Of a DNA stretch of 64,000 bases, positions 52,357 through 61,324 are shown one piece after another (within the stretch, counting starts at the first letter, position 1; every line of letters starts with the position of its first letter). The position numbers and the translations under genes are program-made. Below the pieces are notes generated by a model. The model was not told the origin of the DNA, ran no database searches, and worked only from the letters and a program-made list of their open reading frames with translations. Source of the DNA: Streptomyces sp. NBC_01723 (GTDB lineage: Bacteria; Actinomycetota; Actinomycetes; Streptomycetales; Streptomycetaceae); assembly GCF_036246005.1 (NCBI RefSeq), contig NZ_CP109171.1, positions 7,304,001-7,368,000 of the forward strand, given 5' to 3'.

Positions 52357-53391
52357 GTGAAACGCCTGCGATGGCCCCGTTGGATGCCGATCGACCCGTA
52401 CATCCTGCTGCTGCTCGGGACGGTGGGCCTCGCGGCCCTGCTGCCGGCCCGCGGCACGGGCGCGGACGTCGCCTCCGGCGCCTCCACCGCCGCCATCGCG
52501 TTCCTCTTCTTCCTCTACGGCGCCCGGCTCTCCACCCGTGAGGCGATGGACGGGGTACGGCACTGGCGGCTCCACGTCACCGTGCTGGCCTGCACCTTCG
52601 TCGTCTTCCCGCTGCTCGGGCTGGCGTCGCGCGGACTCGTGCCCGTCTTCCTGACCGACCCCCTCCACCAGGGCCTGCTCTTCCTCACCCTGGTCCCCTC
52701 CACCATCCAGTCCTCGATCGCCTTCACCTCCATCGCCCGCGGCAACGTGCCCGCCGCGATCTGCGCCGGCTCCTTCTCCTCGCTGGTGGGCATCGTCGTC
52801 ACGCCGCTGCTGGCCGCCGCCCTGCTCGGCAGCGGCGGGGGCGGGTTCTCCGCCGACTCGGTGCTGGAGATCGTGCTCCAACTGCTGGTGCCGTTCACCG
52901 CCGGGCAGGTGCTGCGCCGCTGGATCGGGGGTTTCGTCGCCCGGCACAAGAAGGTCCTCCAACTCGTCGACCGCGGCTCGATCCTCCTCGTCGTCTACAC
53001 CGCGTTCAGCGAGGGCATGGTCCAGGGCATCTGGCATCAGGTGAGCCCCGTCCGGCTGGCCGGGCTGCTGGCCGTGGAGGCGGTACTCCTCGCCGTGATG
53101 CTGCTGCTGACCTGGTACGGGGCGAAGGGGCTGGGCTTCGGCCGGGAGGACCGGATCGCGATCCAGTTCGCGGGGTCGAAGAAGTCGCTCGCCGCCGGAC
53201 TGCCCATGGCGAGCGTCCTGTTCGGCGCCCACGCCTCGCTGGCCGTGCTGCCGCTGATGCTCTTCCACCAGATGCAGCTCATGGTGTGCGCGGTCATCGC
53301 CAAGCGCCGCTCCCACGACCCGGAAGCGCCCGCGCCCGGCGACGACACCCCCGCGTCCGTGCCCGCCCCGGTGGGCCCCGGCCACCGCTGA
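52357..53391 (+). CDS. Bile acid:sodium symporter family (SBF/BASS-like) transporter
   Basis: 344 residues with about 9-10 hydrophobic segments, resembling the SBF-like YfeH group. Typical features are FLFFLYGARLSTREAM (helix 2 region), LFLTLVPSTIQSSIAFTS (re-entrant crossover, conserved polar residues) and FAGSKKSLAAGLPMA (second crossover). It is a secondary transporter for an organic anion; the substrate is unknown. The C-terminal 25 residues are Pro/Ala-rich and disordered. GTG 52357 follows AAGTGGAGCACC. It is probably regulated by the divergent LysR protein. Confidence 0.88.
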   Translation: MKRLRWPRWMPIDPYILLLLGTVGLAALLPARGTGADVASGASTAAIAFLFFLYGARLSTREAMDGVRHWRLHVTVLACTFVVFPLLGLASRGLVPVFLTDPLHQGLLFLTLVPSTIQSSIAFTSIARGNVPAAICAGSFSSLVGIVVTPLLAAALLGSGGGGFSADSVLEIVLQLLVPFTAGQVLRRWIGGFVARHKKVLQLVDRGSILLVVYTAFSEGMVQGIWHQVSPVRLAGLLAVEAVLLAVMLLLTWYGAKGLGFGREDRIAIQFAGSKKSLAAGLPMASVLFGAHASLAVLPLMLFHQMQLMVCAVIAKRRSHDPEAPAPGDDTPASVPAPVGPGHR

Positions 53392-53406
53392 GCCCCCGGG
53401 GGACTC

Positions 53407-55296
53407 TCAGCCGCCCGCCGCCACCCCGTCCACGGTGTCCATGGGCAGGTGCACGACGGTGTTCCCGGCGGCCGCGGGCGGGTTCGCGGCGGCGATCTCC
53501 CCGTCGGTCAGCGCCCGGTTCCACACGTGCACGTCGTCGACCGCGCCGGTGAGGCGGGCCCGGCCGTCCACGCGCTCGCCGATGTGCACGCCGAACGGCG
53601 AGTCGCGGCCGACCGACCCCGGCACGTCCGCCGTCTCGCCGACCGCCGCGCCGTCCACGAACAGTGCGAGCCGGCCCCCGCCACGGCGCAGCGCCAGGTG
53701 GTGCCAGCGCCCGTCGTTGAGCGCGCCGTCGGTGCGCACCCATGCCGAGCGCGGGGCCGCCGCGCCGTCACGCGCGGTGATCAGCCCCTGGACCCGCCCG
53801 TCGCCGGGCTCGGCCCGCAGCCACACCTGCGGCTGCGAGGTCCCGACGCCGCCCATCCACAGCAGCGGCTGCTCCCCGTCGGCCGCCGAGTACCGGAACC
53901 TCAGCGACGCCGTGAAGTCGCCGGCCCCCAGCGGCAGCCGCTCGTCGAACGGCAGCCGTACGGCGTCGTCGGCGCCGTCGAAGGCGAGCGCGCCGCCCAC
54001 CGCGCCGGACGTCGTCCCAGCGCCGCCGAGCACCGTGGCGGGCGCCGCGCCGGGGGCGAGGTCGGAGGTGGTGGGATCGGCGGCCCGGCGCGGCAGGAGC
54101 CAGTCCTCGGTGAAGCGGGCGAAGCGGATCTCGTCGCGGGCGTCGACCGCCCCGGCCTCGTACATGAGGCCCACCGTGGTGTCGTCGACGGCCACCATGT
54201 CGGAGTAGCCGGACCAGTCCCGGGTGACAACGGTGCCGCGGTCCACGCTGTCCCAGGTCGCACCGGAGTCGTAGGAGGAGCGGACCGACATCGTCCGGCG
54301 GCGGTCGGGATCGGCGGGGGCGGAGAGCAGCATCCGGTCGCCCAGGCGGAGCAGGGCCCCCTGCACCTGCGGGGTGTACAGGTCGGGCAGGGTGCGGAAG
54401 GGGGCCTCGAAGCTGTCGCCGCCGTCCCGGCTGACGGCCTGGGTGCGGTGGCCGAGGTCGGTGCCCTGCTCCTCCCGGCCGCTGACCAGGAGCGCTCCGT
54501 CGGCGCGTTCGGTGAGGGTCAGTTCCGAGGGCTTCTGCCGGAAGGTGCCGTCGGCGGCGACGGGCCAGGTGTCGGTGGCCCCGACCTTCCAGTGCGCACC
54601 GCCGTCGTCGCTGACCACCAGGGCCGCGTGGTTGGCGGTGACCCGGTCGCCGTCCCAGGTCTCGGCGTTGACGCCGACCACGAGCCGCCCGGGGTGGCCG
54701 CCTCCGGTGAGCTGGACGCCGTGCACGGGGCCGGTGGCGTACCAGGAGTTCCAGCCGGACGGCAGGATCTCGGGGCTCAGGTCGCGGGGCACGGACCAGG
54801 TGCGCCCGTCGTCGTCGCTGTACTGGAGGTGGGGCGTGCGGGCGCAGGGGATCGCGCAGTTGGCGGCGTCGGTGCGGCCGGCGTTGTAGGTCTCGGTCAG
54901 CAGGACGCGGCCGGTGGCGCGGTCGACGACCGGCGCCGGGTTGCCGTGCGTGTCGCCGCCGCCGTCGTTGACGACCTGGAGCGGGCCCCAGGTGCGTCCG
55001 CCGTCGGTGGAGCGCTTGAGGACGATGTTGATGTCGGCGGCGTCCCCGCAGTTCAGGACGCGCCCCTCGGCGAAGGCGAGCAGCGTGCCGTCCGTCGTCC
55101 GCACGATCGCCGGGATGCGGAAACAGGCGTAGCCGCCCGGGTCGTCGGCCGCCCGGAAGAGGACCCGCTCCTCGAACTCCGGCGCCCGGTTCTCGGACCG
55201 GGCGTGGGCCGGCAGGGGGGACACGGCCAGGGCGGCGAGCGCCGCGAGGGCGAACCAGGGGGTGCGCGCACGCGTGCGGGAACGTGATGACGGCAT
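53407..55296 (-). CDS. Secreted exo-alpha-sialidase (GH33) with LamG domain
   Basis: 629 residues. A signal peptide (PWFALAALAALAVSPLPAHA) is followed by a six-bladed sialidase propeller. The FRIP motif is CFRIPAIV at about residue 58, and Asp boxes are STDGGRTW, SDDDGRTW and SYDSGATW. The catalytic Asp lies near GRVLNCGDAADIN and the nucleophile Tyr-Glu region near the C-terminal DDTTVGLMYEAG. From about residue 420 a concanavalin-like LamG domain (GALAFDGADDAVRLP; VHIGERVDGRARLTGAVDDV) may bind glycans. It cleaves terminal sialic acids. ATG 55296. Confidence 0.88.
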   Translation of the reverse strand: MPSSRSRTRARTPWFALAALAALAVSPLPAHARSENRAPEFEERVLFRAADDPGGYACFRIPAIVRTTDGTLLAFAEGRVLNCGDAADINIVLKRSTDGGRTWGPLQVVNDGGGDTHGNPAPVVDRATGRVLLTETYNAGRTDAANCAIPCARTPHLQYSDDDGRTWSVPRDLSPEILPSGWNSWYATGPVHGVQLTGGGHPGRLVVGVNAETWDGDRVTANHAALVVSDDGGAHWKVGATDTWPVAADGTFRQKPSELTLTERADGALLVSGREEQGTDLGHRTQAVSRDGGDSFEAPFRTLPDLYTPQVQGALLRLGDRMLLSAPADPDRRRTMSVRSSYDSGATWDSVDRGTVVTRDWSGYSDMVAVDDTTVGLMYEAGAVDARDEIRFARFTEDWLLPRRAADPTTSDLAPGAAPATVLGGAGTTSGAVGGALAFDGADDAVRLPFDERLPLGAGDFTASLRFRYSAADGEQPLLWMGGVGTSQPQVWLRAEPGDGRVQGLITARDGAAAPRSAWVRTDGALNDGRWHHLALRRGGGRLALFVDGAAVGETADVPGSVGRDSPFGVHIGERVDGRARLTGAVDDVHVWNRALTDGEIAAANPPAAAGNTVVHLPMDTVDGVAAGG

Positions 55297-55411
55297 GGAA
55301 CGGTCTGCCCTTCGGACGGCTGGGGGGAGCCGGTCGTCCGGACATCAAAACAGCAGTACGTTCCGAGCGCGTCCTACATGATCACGCGCGTGTCGGCTGC
55401 GGCGGCGGGGA

Positions 55412-55801
55412 TCAGCCGGGCCGGCGCCTGCCCTTGGGCTCGTCCGGGTCGACGCCGGTGAAGGCGGCGTCGTCCTTCGTGCCGCTCGGCCGTCCGGAGC
55501 GGCCCCGGCCGCCGGTGTCCCGCATGCCCTTCTCCGGTTCGGCGCCGCGCTTCTCGCCCCGCCGGGCGTTGTCGGGAGCGACGTCGCCGGGGACCGGCGT
55601 GTGCTCCTCCTTCGAGGTCTTCCGGCCCGCTCCGCGCCCCGGCGCGTGCTTCTCGGCGTGGAAGGACCGGCGGGCGCTCGGATTGTCCTCCTGCTGCCGC
55701 GTCTCGTCGACGTCCGGCGACCAGCCGTGCTGCTCGCGGCCCTGGTGGCGACTGGTTCCGTGGCCGTTCGACGGTTTCGACGACTTGCGTTCCTCGGGCA
55801 T
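55412..55801 (-). CDS. Small hydrophilic protein of unknown function
   Basis: 129 residues, highly charged and probably disordered: MPEERKSSKPSNGHGTSRHQ at the start, QREQHGWSPDVDE-like middle and a Lys/Arg/Asp-rich C-terminus ending EPKGRRRPG. I have the impression of small conserved Streptomyces proteins with the SKPSNGH/GWSPDVDE pattern, but know no function. ATG 55801 has only AGGCAGG upstream; a GTG 12 codons earlier is possible. It is divergent from hypX, so the 249-base gap serves both genes. Confidence 0.6.
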   Translation of the reverse strand: MPEERKSSKPSNGHGTSRHQGREQHGWSPDVDETRQQEDNPSARRSFHAEKHAPGRGAGRKTSKEEHTPVPGDVAPDNARRGEKRGAEPEKGMRDTGGRGRSGRPSGTKDDAAFTGVDPDEPKGRRRPG

Positions 55802-56050
55802 TGCCGACCTGCCTGTGCGCTCGCGGGAGGGCACGTCCGTCCGTGCCCAGAACAAGTCAAGTGTCTCACTTGTCATGATTGGCGGCACTTCCGTGTCCCT
55901 CGGTCGGAGCCCTGCCATGTGGCGGGAAGCGTCACCCGTGCGGGTGAGGTGCGGGGCTGGTGTCGACGTTCGAGGGCTCGTCTGTCCGACCATCGCAGGC
56001 AGCCGGACGCCCACAGCACCGACGCCCGACGCACCCTCGGAAGGGTCGCC
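55802..56050. promoter_or_regulatory. Divergent control region of the hydrogenase operon
   Basis: This gap between the small hydrophilic gene and hypX contains two inverted repeats: GGGCACG (55829-55835) with CGTGCCC (55842-55848), and CAAGTGTCTCACTTG (55858-55872). TTGACT on the minus strand (55860-55855) could be a -35 for the left gene. No match to a sigma-B-type or DosR-type box was seen. Confidence 0.45.
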
Positions 56051-57781
56051 ATGCGCATCCTGCTCATCGCCAGCGCCTACAACAGCCTCACCCAGCGCGT
56101 ACACGCCGAGCTGCGGGACCGCGGGCACGACGTGCACGCCGAGGTGACACCCCGCGGGGACGACGTGAGCCCGGCCGTCGACCGGCACGCCCCCGACCTG
56201 ATCGTGGCCCCCATGCTCAAGACCGTCGTGCCCCGTGCCATCTGGACGGCGAGAACGTGCCTGATCGTGCACCCCGGGCCCGTCGGCGACCGCGGGGCGT
56301 CCTCCCTGGACTGGGCCGTCCACGAGGGCGCCGCCGCGTGGGGCGTGACCGTCCTCCAGGCCGAGGAGGAGATGGACGCGGGCCCCGTGTGGGCGACGGC
56401 GAGCTGCCCGGCGCCACGGGTCGGCAAGAGCGACCTGTACCGCAACGAGCTGGCCGACGCCGCCCTGGACGCCGTACTGACCGCCGTCGACCGGTTCGCG
56501 TCCGGCACGTACACCCCACTCGACCAGGGCACGCTGCCGAGCGTGCCCGGTGCCCGGACCCGCCCCCCGATGCGCCAGGGGACGCGCCGCATCGACTGGG
56601 CCGCCGACCCGACCGCGACCGTCCTGCGCAAGCTGCGCGCCGCCGACTCCCAGCCCGGCGTCCTGGACGAGTTGCTCGGCCGGGAGTGGTTCCTGCACGG
56701 CGGCCATGCCGAGCCGCGGCTGCGCGGACGCCCCGGCGACCTGCTCGCCACCCGGGCGGGCGCGGTCTGCCGGGCCACGGTGGACGGCGCGGTGTGGCTT
56801 CCCGAGCTGCGGGCCCGCACCGGCGCCGGCGCCCCGCGTGCCTGCAAGCTGCCCGCCACGCTCGCCCTGGCGGCCGGAGTGCCGACCGGGCTGCCCGCCG
56901 GGCTGCGGGAGGCCCCGGCGCCCGTGCTGCCGTCCGCGGACGACGACGGCTGGTCGGACATCCGGTACCGGGAGGAGGGGGCGGTGGGCGTGCTGTCCTT
57001 CTCGTTCCCCGGCGGCGCCCAGTCCACCGACCACTGCCGGCGCCTGCTCGACGCCTACCGGGCGGCGTGCGACCGGCCGACCTCCGTGCTGGTGCTGGGC
57101 GGCGCCCGCGACTTCTTCTCCAACGGCATCCACCTCGGTGTCATCGAGGCGGCACCCGATCCGGCCGCCGAGTCCTGGGCCAACATCAACGCGATGAACG
57201 ACCTCGTCGAGGCCGTCCTGACCACCACCGACCGGCTCGTCGTCAGCGCGATCGGCGGCAACGCCGCGGCCGGCGGGGTCATGCTGGCGCTGGCCGCCGA
57301 CGAGGTGTGGTGCCGCTCCGGCTCCGTGCTCAACCCGCACTACCGGCTCATGGGCCTGACCGGCTCCGAGTACTGGACGTACAGCCTGCCGCGCCGGGTG
57401 GGCGCCGCCATGGCGGAACGGCTGACCCGCGAGGCCCTCCCGGTCAGCGCCCGCCGGGCCCGGGAGACCGGCCTGGTCGACCGGGTGGTCCAGTGCGCTC
57501 CCGGCCGCTTCACCGACGAGGTCACCCGACTGGCCGAACGCTGGTCGGCCGCTCCAGGGGCGCAGACCCGCCTCGCCGCGAAGAAGGCCGAGCACGAGCG
57601 CCGGGAGGCCGTCGCACCACTGGCGGCGGTCCGTGAGCGTGAACTCGGCCGCATGCACGAGATCTTCTTCGACCCCGAAGCCCCTTACCACGCGCTGCGG
57701 CGGGCGTTCGTCCGCAAGGAGCCGGCGCCGGACCGGCCGCGGTCCACGGGTGCGCGGTCGGCGGAGCTGACCGACTCTTAG
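56051..57781 (+). CDS. hypX: Hydrogenase maturation protein HypX/HoxX (formyltransferase-enoyl-CoA hydratase fusion)
   Basis: 576 residues in two modules. Residues 1-290 resemble N10-formyl-THF-dependent formyltransferases (MRILLIASAYNSLTQRV start; VHPGPVGDRGASSLDWAV active-site loop; GVTVLQAEEEMDAGPVW). From about residue 300 an enoyl-CoA hydratase-like domain follows (VLSFSFPGGAQSTDHC, SAIGGNAAAGGVMLALAADEV). This fusion is HypX, which produces the CO ligand of the [NiFe] site from formyl groups when oxygen is present. It is the first gene of the operon, 55 bases before the small subunit. ATG 56051 has GGAAGGG upstream. Confidence 0.9.
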   Translation: MRILLIASAYNSLTQRVHAELRDRGHDVHAEVTPRGDDVSPAVDRHAPDLIVAPMLKTVVPRAIWTARTCLIVHPGPVGDRGASSLDWAVHEGAAAWGVTVLQAEEEMDAGPVWATASCPAPRVGKSDLYRNELADAALDAVLTAVDRFASGTYTPLDQGTLPSVPGARTRPPMRQGTRRIDWAADPTATVLRKLRAADSQPGVLDELLGREWFLHGGHAEPRLRGRPGDLLATRAGAVCRATVDGAVWLPELRARTGAGAPRACKLPATLALAAGVPTGLPAGLREAPAPVLPSADDDGWSDIRYREEGAVGVLSFSFPGGAQSTDHCRRLLDAYRAACDRPTSVLVLGGARDFFSNGIHLGVIEAAPDPAAESWANINAMNDLVEAVLTTTDRLVVSAIGGNAAAGGVMLALAADEVWCRSGSVLNPHYRLMGLTGSEYWTYSLPRRVGAAMAERLTREALPVSARRARETGLVDRVVQCAPGRFTDEVTRLAERWSAAPGAQTRLAAKKAEHERREAVAPLAAVRERELGRMHEIFFDPEAPYHALRRAFVRKEPAPDRPRSTGARSAELTDS

Positions 57782-57836
57782 CCAGGACAAAGGCCGATTC
57801 CGTCGGCTTCGCCGTTTTCCTCCCCGGGAGGCAGTG

Positions 57837-58922
57837 ATGAACGCAGCACCCCCGGCCACGGGCGCGGAACCGGACTCCGCCGCGGTCGGCACGGACGAGA
57901 AACCGATCCACATCCTCTGGATCAACGCCGGCCTGAGCTGCGACGGTGACTCGGTCGCCCTGACCGCCGCCATGCAGCCCAGCATCGAGGAGATCGCCCT
58001 CGGGGCCCTGCCGGGCCTGCCGAAGATCGCCGTGCACTGGCCGCTCATCGACTTCGAGTGCGGACCGGTCGGCGGCTCGGACACGTTCATCGAGTGGTTC
58101 TTCAAGGGCGAGCGCGGCGAGATCGACCCCTTCGTCCTCGTTGTCGAGGGCTCCATCCCGAACGAGTCGATCAAGCAGGAGGGCTACTGGTGCGGCTTCG
58201 GCGACAACCCGGAGACCGGCCAGCCCATCACGACGTCCGAGTGGATCGACCGGCTCGCCCCGAAGGCGCTGGCCGTGGTCGCGATCGGCACCTGTGCCAC
58301 GTACGGCGGCATCCACGCGATGGCCGGGAACCCGACCGGCGCGATGGGCGTGCCCGACTACCTGGGCTGGGACTGGAAGTCGCAGGCCGGCATCCCGATC
58401 GTCTGCGTGCCCGGCTGCCCCATCCAGCCCGACAACTTCGCCGAGACCCTCACCTACCTGCTCTACCAGGCCGCGGGTTCGGCGCCGATGATCCCGCTGG
58501 ACGACAAGCTCCGCCCGACCTGGCTGTTCGGGGCCACCGTCCACGAGGGCTGCGACCGGGCCGGCTACTACGAGCAGGGCCAGTTCGCCGAGTCCTACGA
58601 CTCGCCCAAGTGCCTGGTGAAGCTGGGCTGCTGGGGCCCCGTCGTGAAGTGCAACGTGCCCAAGCGCGGCTGGATGAACGGCATCGGCGGCTGCCCCAAC
58701 GTGGGCGGCATCTGCATCGCCTGCACCATGCCCGGCTTCCCCGACAAGTTCATGCCGTTCATGGACGAGCCGCCCGGCAGCAAGCTCTCCAGCACCGCGA
58801 GCGGCGCGTACGGCGCCGCGATCCGCAGGCTGCGGACCATCACGGCCCGGACGGTGGACAAGGAGCCCAAGTGGCGGCACACCGGCCGTGAGATCACCAC
58901 CGGCTACCGGCCGCCGTGGTGA
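57837..58922 (+). CDS. High-affinity (group 1h) [NiFe] hydrogenase small subunit
   Basis: 361 residues carrying the Fe-S clusters that take electrons from the active site. The proximal cluster region reads INAGLSCDGDSVALT, where Asp replaces one of the Cys residues of standard enzymes, as reported for oxygen-tolerant group 1h (formerly group 5) hydrogenases. Medial and distal ligands include GTCATYGGI, CVPGCPIQP, HEGCDRAGYY, KCLVKLGCWGP and GGICIACTMPGFP. There is no Tat signal, so it is cytosolic or membrane-associated from inside. ATG 57837 (GGGAGGCAGTG upstream) is preferred over the adjacent GTG 57834. Confidence 0.95.
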   Translation: MNAAPPATGAEPDSAAVGTDEKPIHILWINAGLSCDGDSVALTAAMQPSIEEIALGALPGLPKIAVHWPLIDFECGPVGGSDTFIEWFFKGERGEIDPFVLVVEGSIPNESIKQEGYWCGFGDNPETGQPITTSEWIDRLAPKALAVVAIGTCATYGGIHAMAGNPTGAMGVPDYLGWDWKSQAGIPIVCVPGCPIQPDNFAETLTYLLYQAAGSAPMIPLDDKLRPTWLFGATVHEGCDRAGYYEQGQFAESYDSPKCLVKLGCWGPVVKCNVPKRGWMNGIGGCPNVGGICIACTMPGFPDKFMPFMDEPPGSKLSSTASGAYGAAIRRLRTITARTVDKEPKWRHTGREITTGYRPPW

Positions 58923-58976
58923 GACCCCGCACCCTCTCCCGCAGACCCCAACCGAACGAAGGGCAGCACAGACACC

Positions 58977-60758
58977 ATGGCGACCTCGACGACGGCCGGT
59001 GACGGCACCGGTCTGGTGGAGATGGCGTGGGACCCGATCACCCGGATCGTGGGCAGCCTCGGCATCCACACGAAGATCGACTTCAAGCAGAAGCGGGTCG
59101 CCGAGTGCTACAGCACCTCGTCGGTCTTCCGCGGCTACAGCGTCTTCATGCGCGGCAAGGACCCGCGGGACGCGCACTTCATCACCAGCCGCATCTGCGG
59201 CATCTGCGGCGACAACCACGCCACCTGCTCCGTGTACGCGCAGAACATGGCGTACGGCGTGAAGCCGCCGCACCTCGGCGAGTGGATCATCAACCTCGGC
59301 GAGGCCGCGGAGTACATGTTCGACCACAACATCTTCCAGGAGAACCTGGTCGGGGTCGACTACTGCGAGAAGATGGTCCGCGAGACCAACCCCGGCGTCC
59401 TCGAGCTCGCCGAACGCACCGAGGCACCGCACGCCGCCGAGCACGGCTACCGCACCATCGCCGACATCATGCGCTCGCTCAACCCGCTGGAGGGCGAGTT
59501 CTACCGCGAGGCGCTCCAGGTCAGCCGGTACACCCGCGAGATGTTCTGCCTGATGGAGGGCCGCCACGTGCACCCCTCCACCCTCTACCCGGGCGGCGTC
59601 GGCACCATCGGCTCGGTCCAGCTCTTCACCGACTACATGTCCCGGCTCATGCGCTACGTGGAGTTCATGAAGCGGGTCGTGCCCCTCCACGACGACCTCT
59701 TCGACTTCTTCTACGAGGCCCTGCCGGGCTACGAGGAGGTCGGCCGCCGGCGCGTCCTGCTCGGCTGCTGGGGCGCCCTCAACGACCCCGAGTACTGCGA
59801 CTTCACGTACGCCAACATGTCGGACTGGGGACGGCGCATGTTCGTCACCCCGGGCGTCGTCGTGGACGGCAAGCTCGTCACCAACGACCTCACCGACATC
59901 AACCTCGGCATCCGCATCCTGCTGGGCTCCTCGTACTACGAGGACTGGGAGGGCCAGGAGCAGTTCGTCACCCACGACCCGCTCGGCAACCCGGTCGACC
60001 CCCGCCACCCGTGGAACCAGCACACCATCCCGGCGCCGCAGAAGCGGAACTTCGACGACAAGTACAGCTGGGTGATGTCACCGCGCTGGTTCGACGGCAA
60101 GGACCACCTGGCACTGGACACCGGGGGCGGCCCCATCGCCCGCCTCTGGTCCACCGCGCTGTCGGGCCTCGTCGACATCGGCTACGTCAAGGCCACCGGC
60201 CACAGCGTCGTCATCAACCTGCCGCGCACGCTCACCAAGCCGGAGACCACCTTCGAGTGGAAGATCCCGAAGTGGAGCAACGCGCTGGAGCGCAACCGCG
60301 CCCGCACCTACTTCCAGGCCTACGCCGCGGCCGTCGCCCTGCACTGCGCGGAGATGGGCCTCGCCGAGGTCCGCGCCGGACGCACCCAGACCTGGGAGAA
60401 GTTCGAGGTGCCCGAGGAGTCCATCGGCGTCGGCTTCACCGAGGCGGTGCGCGGCGTGCTCTCGCACCACATGGTCATCCGGGACGGCAAGATCGCCAAC
60501 TACCACCCGTACCCGCCGACCCCGTGGAACGCCTCCACCCGCGACACGTTCGGCACCCCCGGCCCGTACGAGGACGCCGTGCAGAACACGCCGATCTTCG
60601 AGGAGAACTCCCCGGAGAACTTCAAGGGCATCGACATCATGCGCGCCGTGCGCAGCTTCGACCCCTGTCTGCCGTGCGGAGTCCACATGTACACCGGTGA
60701 CGGCCGGACGGTGAAGTCGATGCACGTGCCCACCGGACTGAGCGGTCTGGCCGGATGA
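58977..60758 (+). CDS. High-affinity (group 1h) [NiFe] hydrogenase large subunit
   Basis: 593 residues holding the NiFe(CN)2CO centre. The N-terminal motif L1 is RICGICGDNHATC and the C-terminal L2 is DPCLPCGVHMY, supplying the four Cys ligands. Twenty-odd residues follow the L2 His (ending GLSGLAG), which may be removed by an endopeptidase encoded outside the window. GRHVHPSTLYPGGVG is also conserved. The enzyme oxidises trace atmospheric H2 to support energy needs of non-growing cells or spores. Starts 54 bases after the small subunit. The stop overlaps the next ATG (ATGA). Confidence 0.95.
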   Translation: MATSTTAGDGTGLVEMAWDPITRIVGSLGIHTKIDFKQKRVAECYSTSSVFRGYSVFMRGKDPRDAHFITSRICGICGDNHATCSVYAQNMAYGVKPPHLGEWIINLGEAAEYMFDHNIFQENLVGVDYCEKMVRETNPGVLELAERTEAPHAAEHGYRTIADIMRSLNPLEGEFYREALQVSRYTREMFCLMEGRHVHPSTLYPGGVGTIGSVQLFTDYMSRLMRYVEFMKRVVPLHDDLFDFFYEALPGYEEVGRRRVLLGCWGALNDPEYCDFTYANMSDWGRRMFVTPGVVVDGKLVTNDLTDINLGIRILLGSSYYEDWEGQEQFVTHDPLGNPVDPRHPWNQHTIPAPQKRNFDDKYSWVMSPRWFDGKDHLALDTGGGPIARLWSTALSGLVDIGYVKATGHSVVINLPRTLTKPETTFEWKIPKWSNALERNRARTYFQAYAAAVALHCAEMGLAEVRAGRTQTWEKFEVPEESIGVGFTEAVRGVLSHHMVIRDGKIANYHPYPPTPWNASTRDTFGTPGPYEDAVQNTPIFEENSPENFKGIDIMRAVRSFDPCLPCGVHMYTGDGRTVKSMHVPTGLSGLAG

Positions 60759-61324
60759 GCGGCGCACTCGACGCGGAGCGGGCCGGTCAGCGGGTCGAGG
60801 AGATCCTGGACCGGCTCGCCGCCTCCGGTGACCGCACGGCGTGCGAGGCGGCCGACGAACTGGTGCGCGTCCTCATGGAGTTCTACGGCGCCGGGCTCGC
60901 CCGCACCGTCGAGCTGCTCGGCCGCGAACCGGGCAGGCCGGCCGCCGGCGCCCTGGACGCCCTGCTCGCCGACGATCTCGTCGCGAGCCTGCTGGTCCTG
61001 CACGGACTGCACCCGCACGACGCCGCCACCCGCATCGCCCGCGCCCTGGAGGGCCTTCCGCAACCCGTGGAGAACACCGGCTTCGACCCGGCCACCGGCG
61101 AACTGCGCCTGCGCCCGGTCGCGTCCGGCGGGTGCGGCTGCGGCGGCTCCCGGGACGCCGTCGAGGAGTCGGCCCGCGACGCGCTCGCCTGCCTGGCCCC
61201 CGAGGTCACCAAGGTCGTCCTGGAGGACGACACGGCAGGGGAACCGGTCCTGCTCCAGATCGGCGCCGGGCCCCCGGAGGCGACCGGGACCAGCGGCCGC
61301 CCACCGGCCCGGACGACCCGGTGA
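60755..61324 (+). CDS. Hydrogenase-associated NifU-like protein
   Basis: 189 residues. The N-terminal two-thirds is helical (EILDRLAASGDRTACEAADELV, LLVLHGLHPHDAATRIARALEG; key run LLVLHGLHPHDAATRIARAL). Then comes a GGCGCGG motif and a small domain VEESARDALACLAPEVTKVVLED resembling the NifU C-terminal thioredoxin-like scaffold. It is probably an Fe-S cluster carrier or electron transfer partner for this hydrogenase. It overlaps the large subunit stop and the next gene's start. Homologues accompany group 1h hydrogenases in actinobacteria, as far as I recall. Confidence 0.72.
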   Translation: MSGALDAERAGQRVEEILDRLAASGDRTACEAADELVRVLMEFYGAGLARTVELLGREPGRPAAGALDALLADDLVASLLVLHGLHPHDAATRIARALEGLPQPVENTGFDPATGELRLRPVASGGCGCGGSRDAVEESARDALACLAPEVTKVVLEDDTAGEPVLLQIGAGPPEATGTSGRPPARTTR

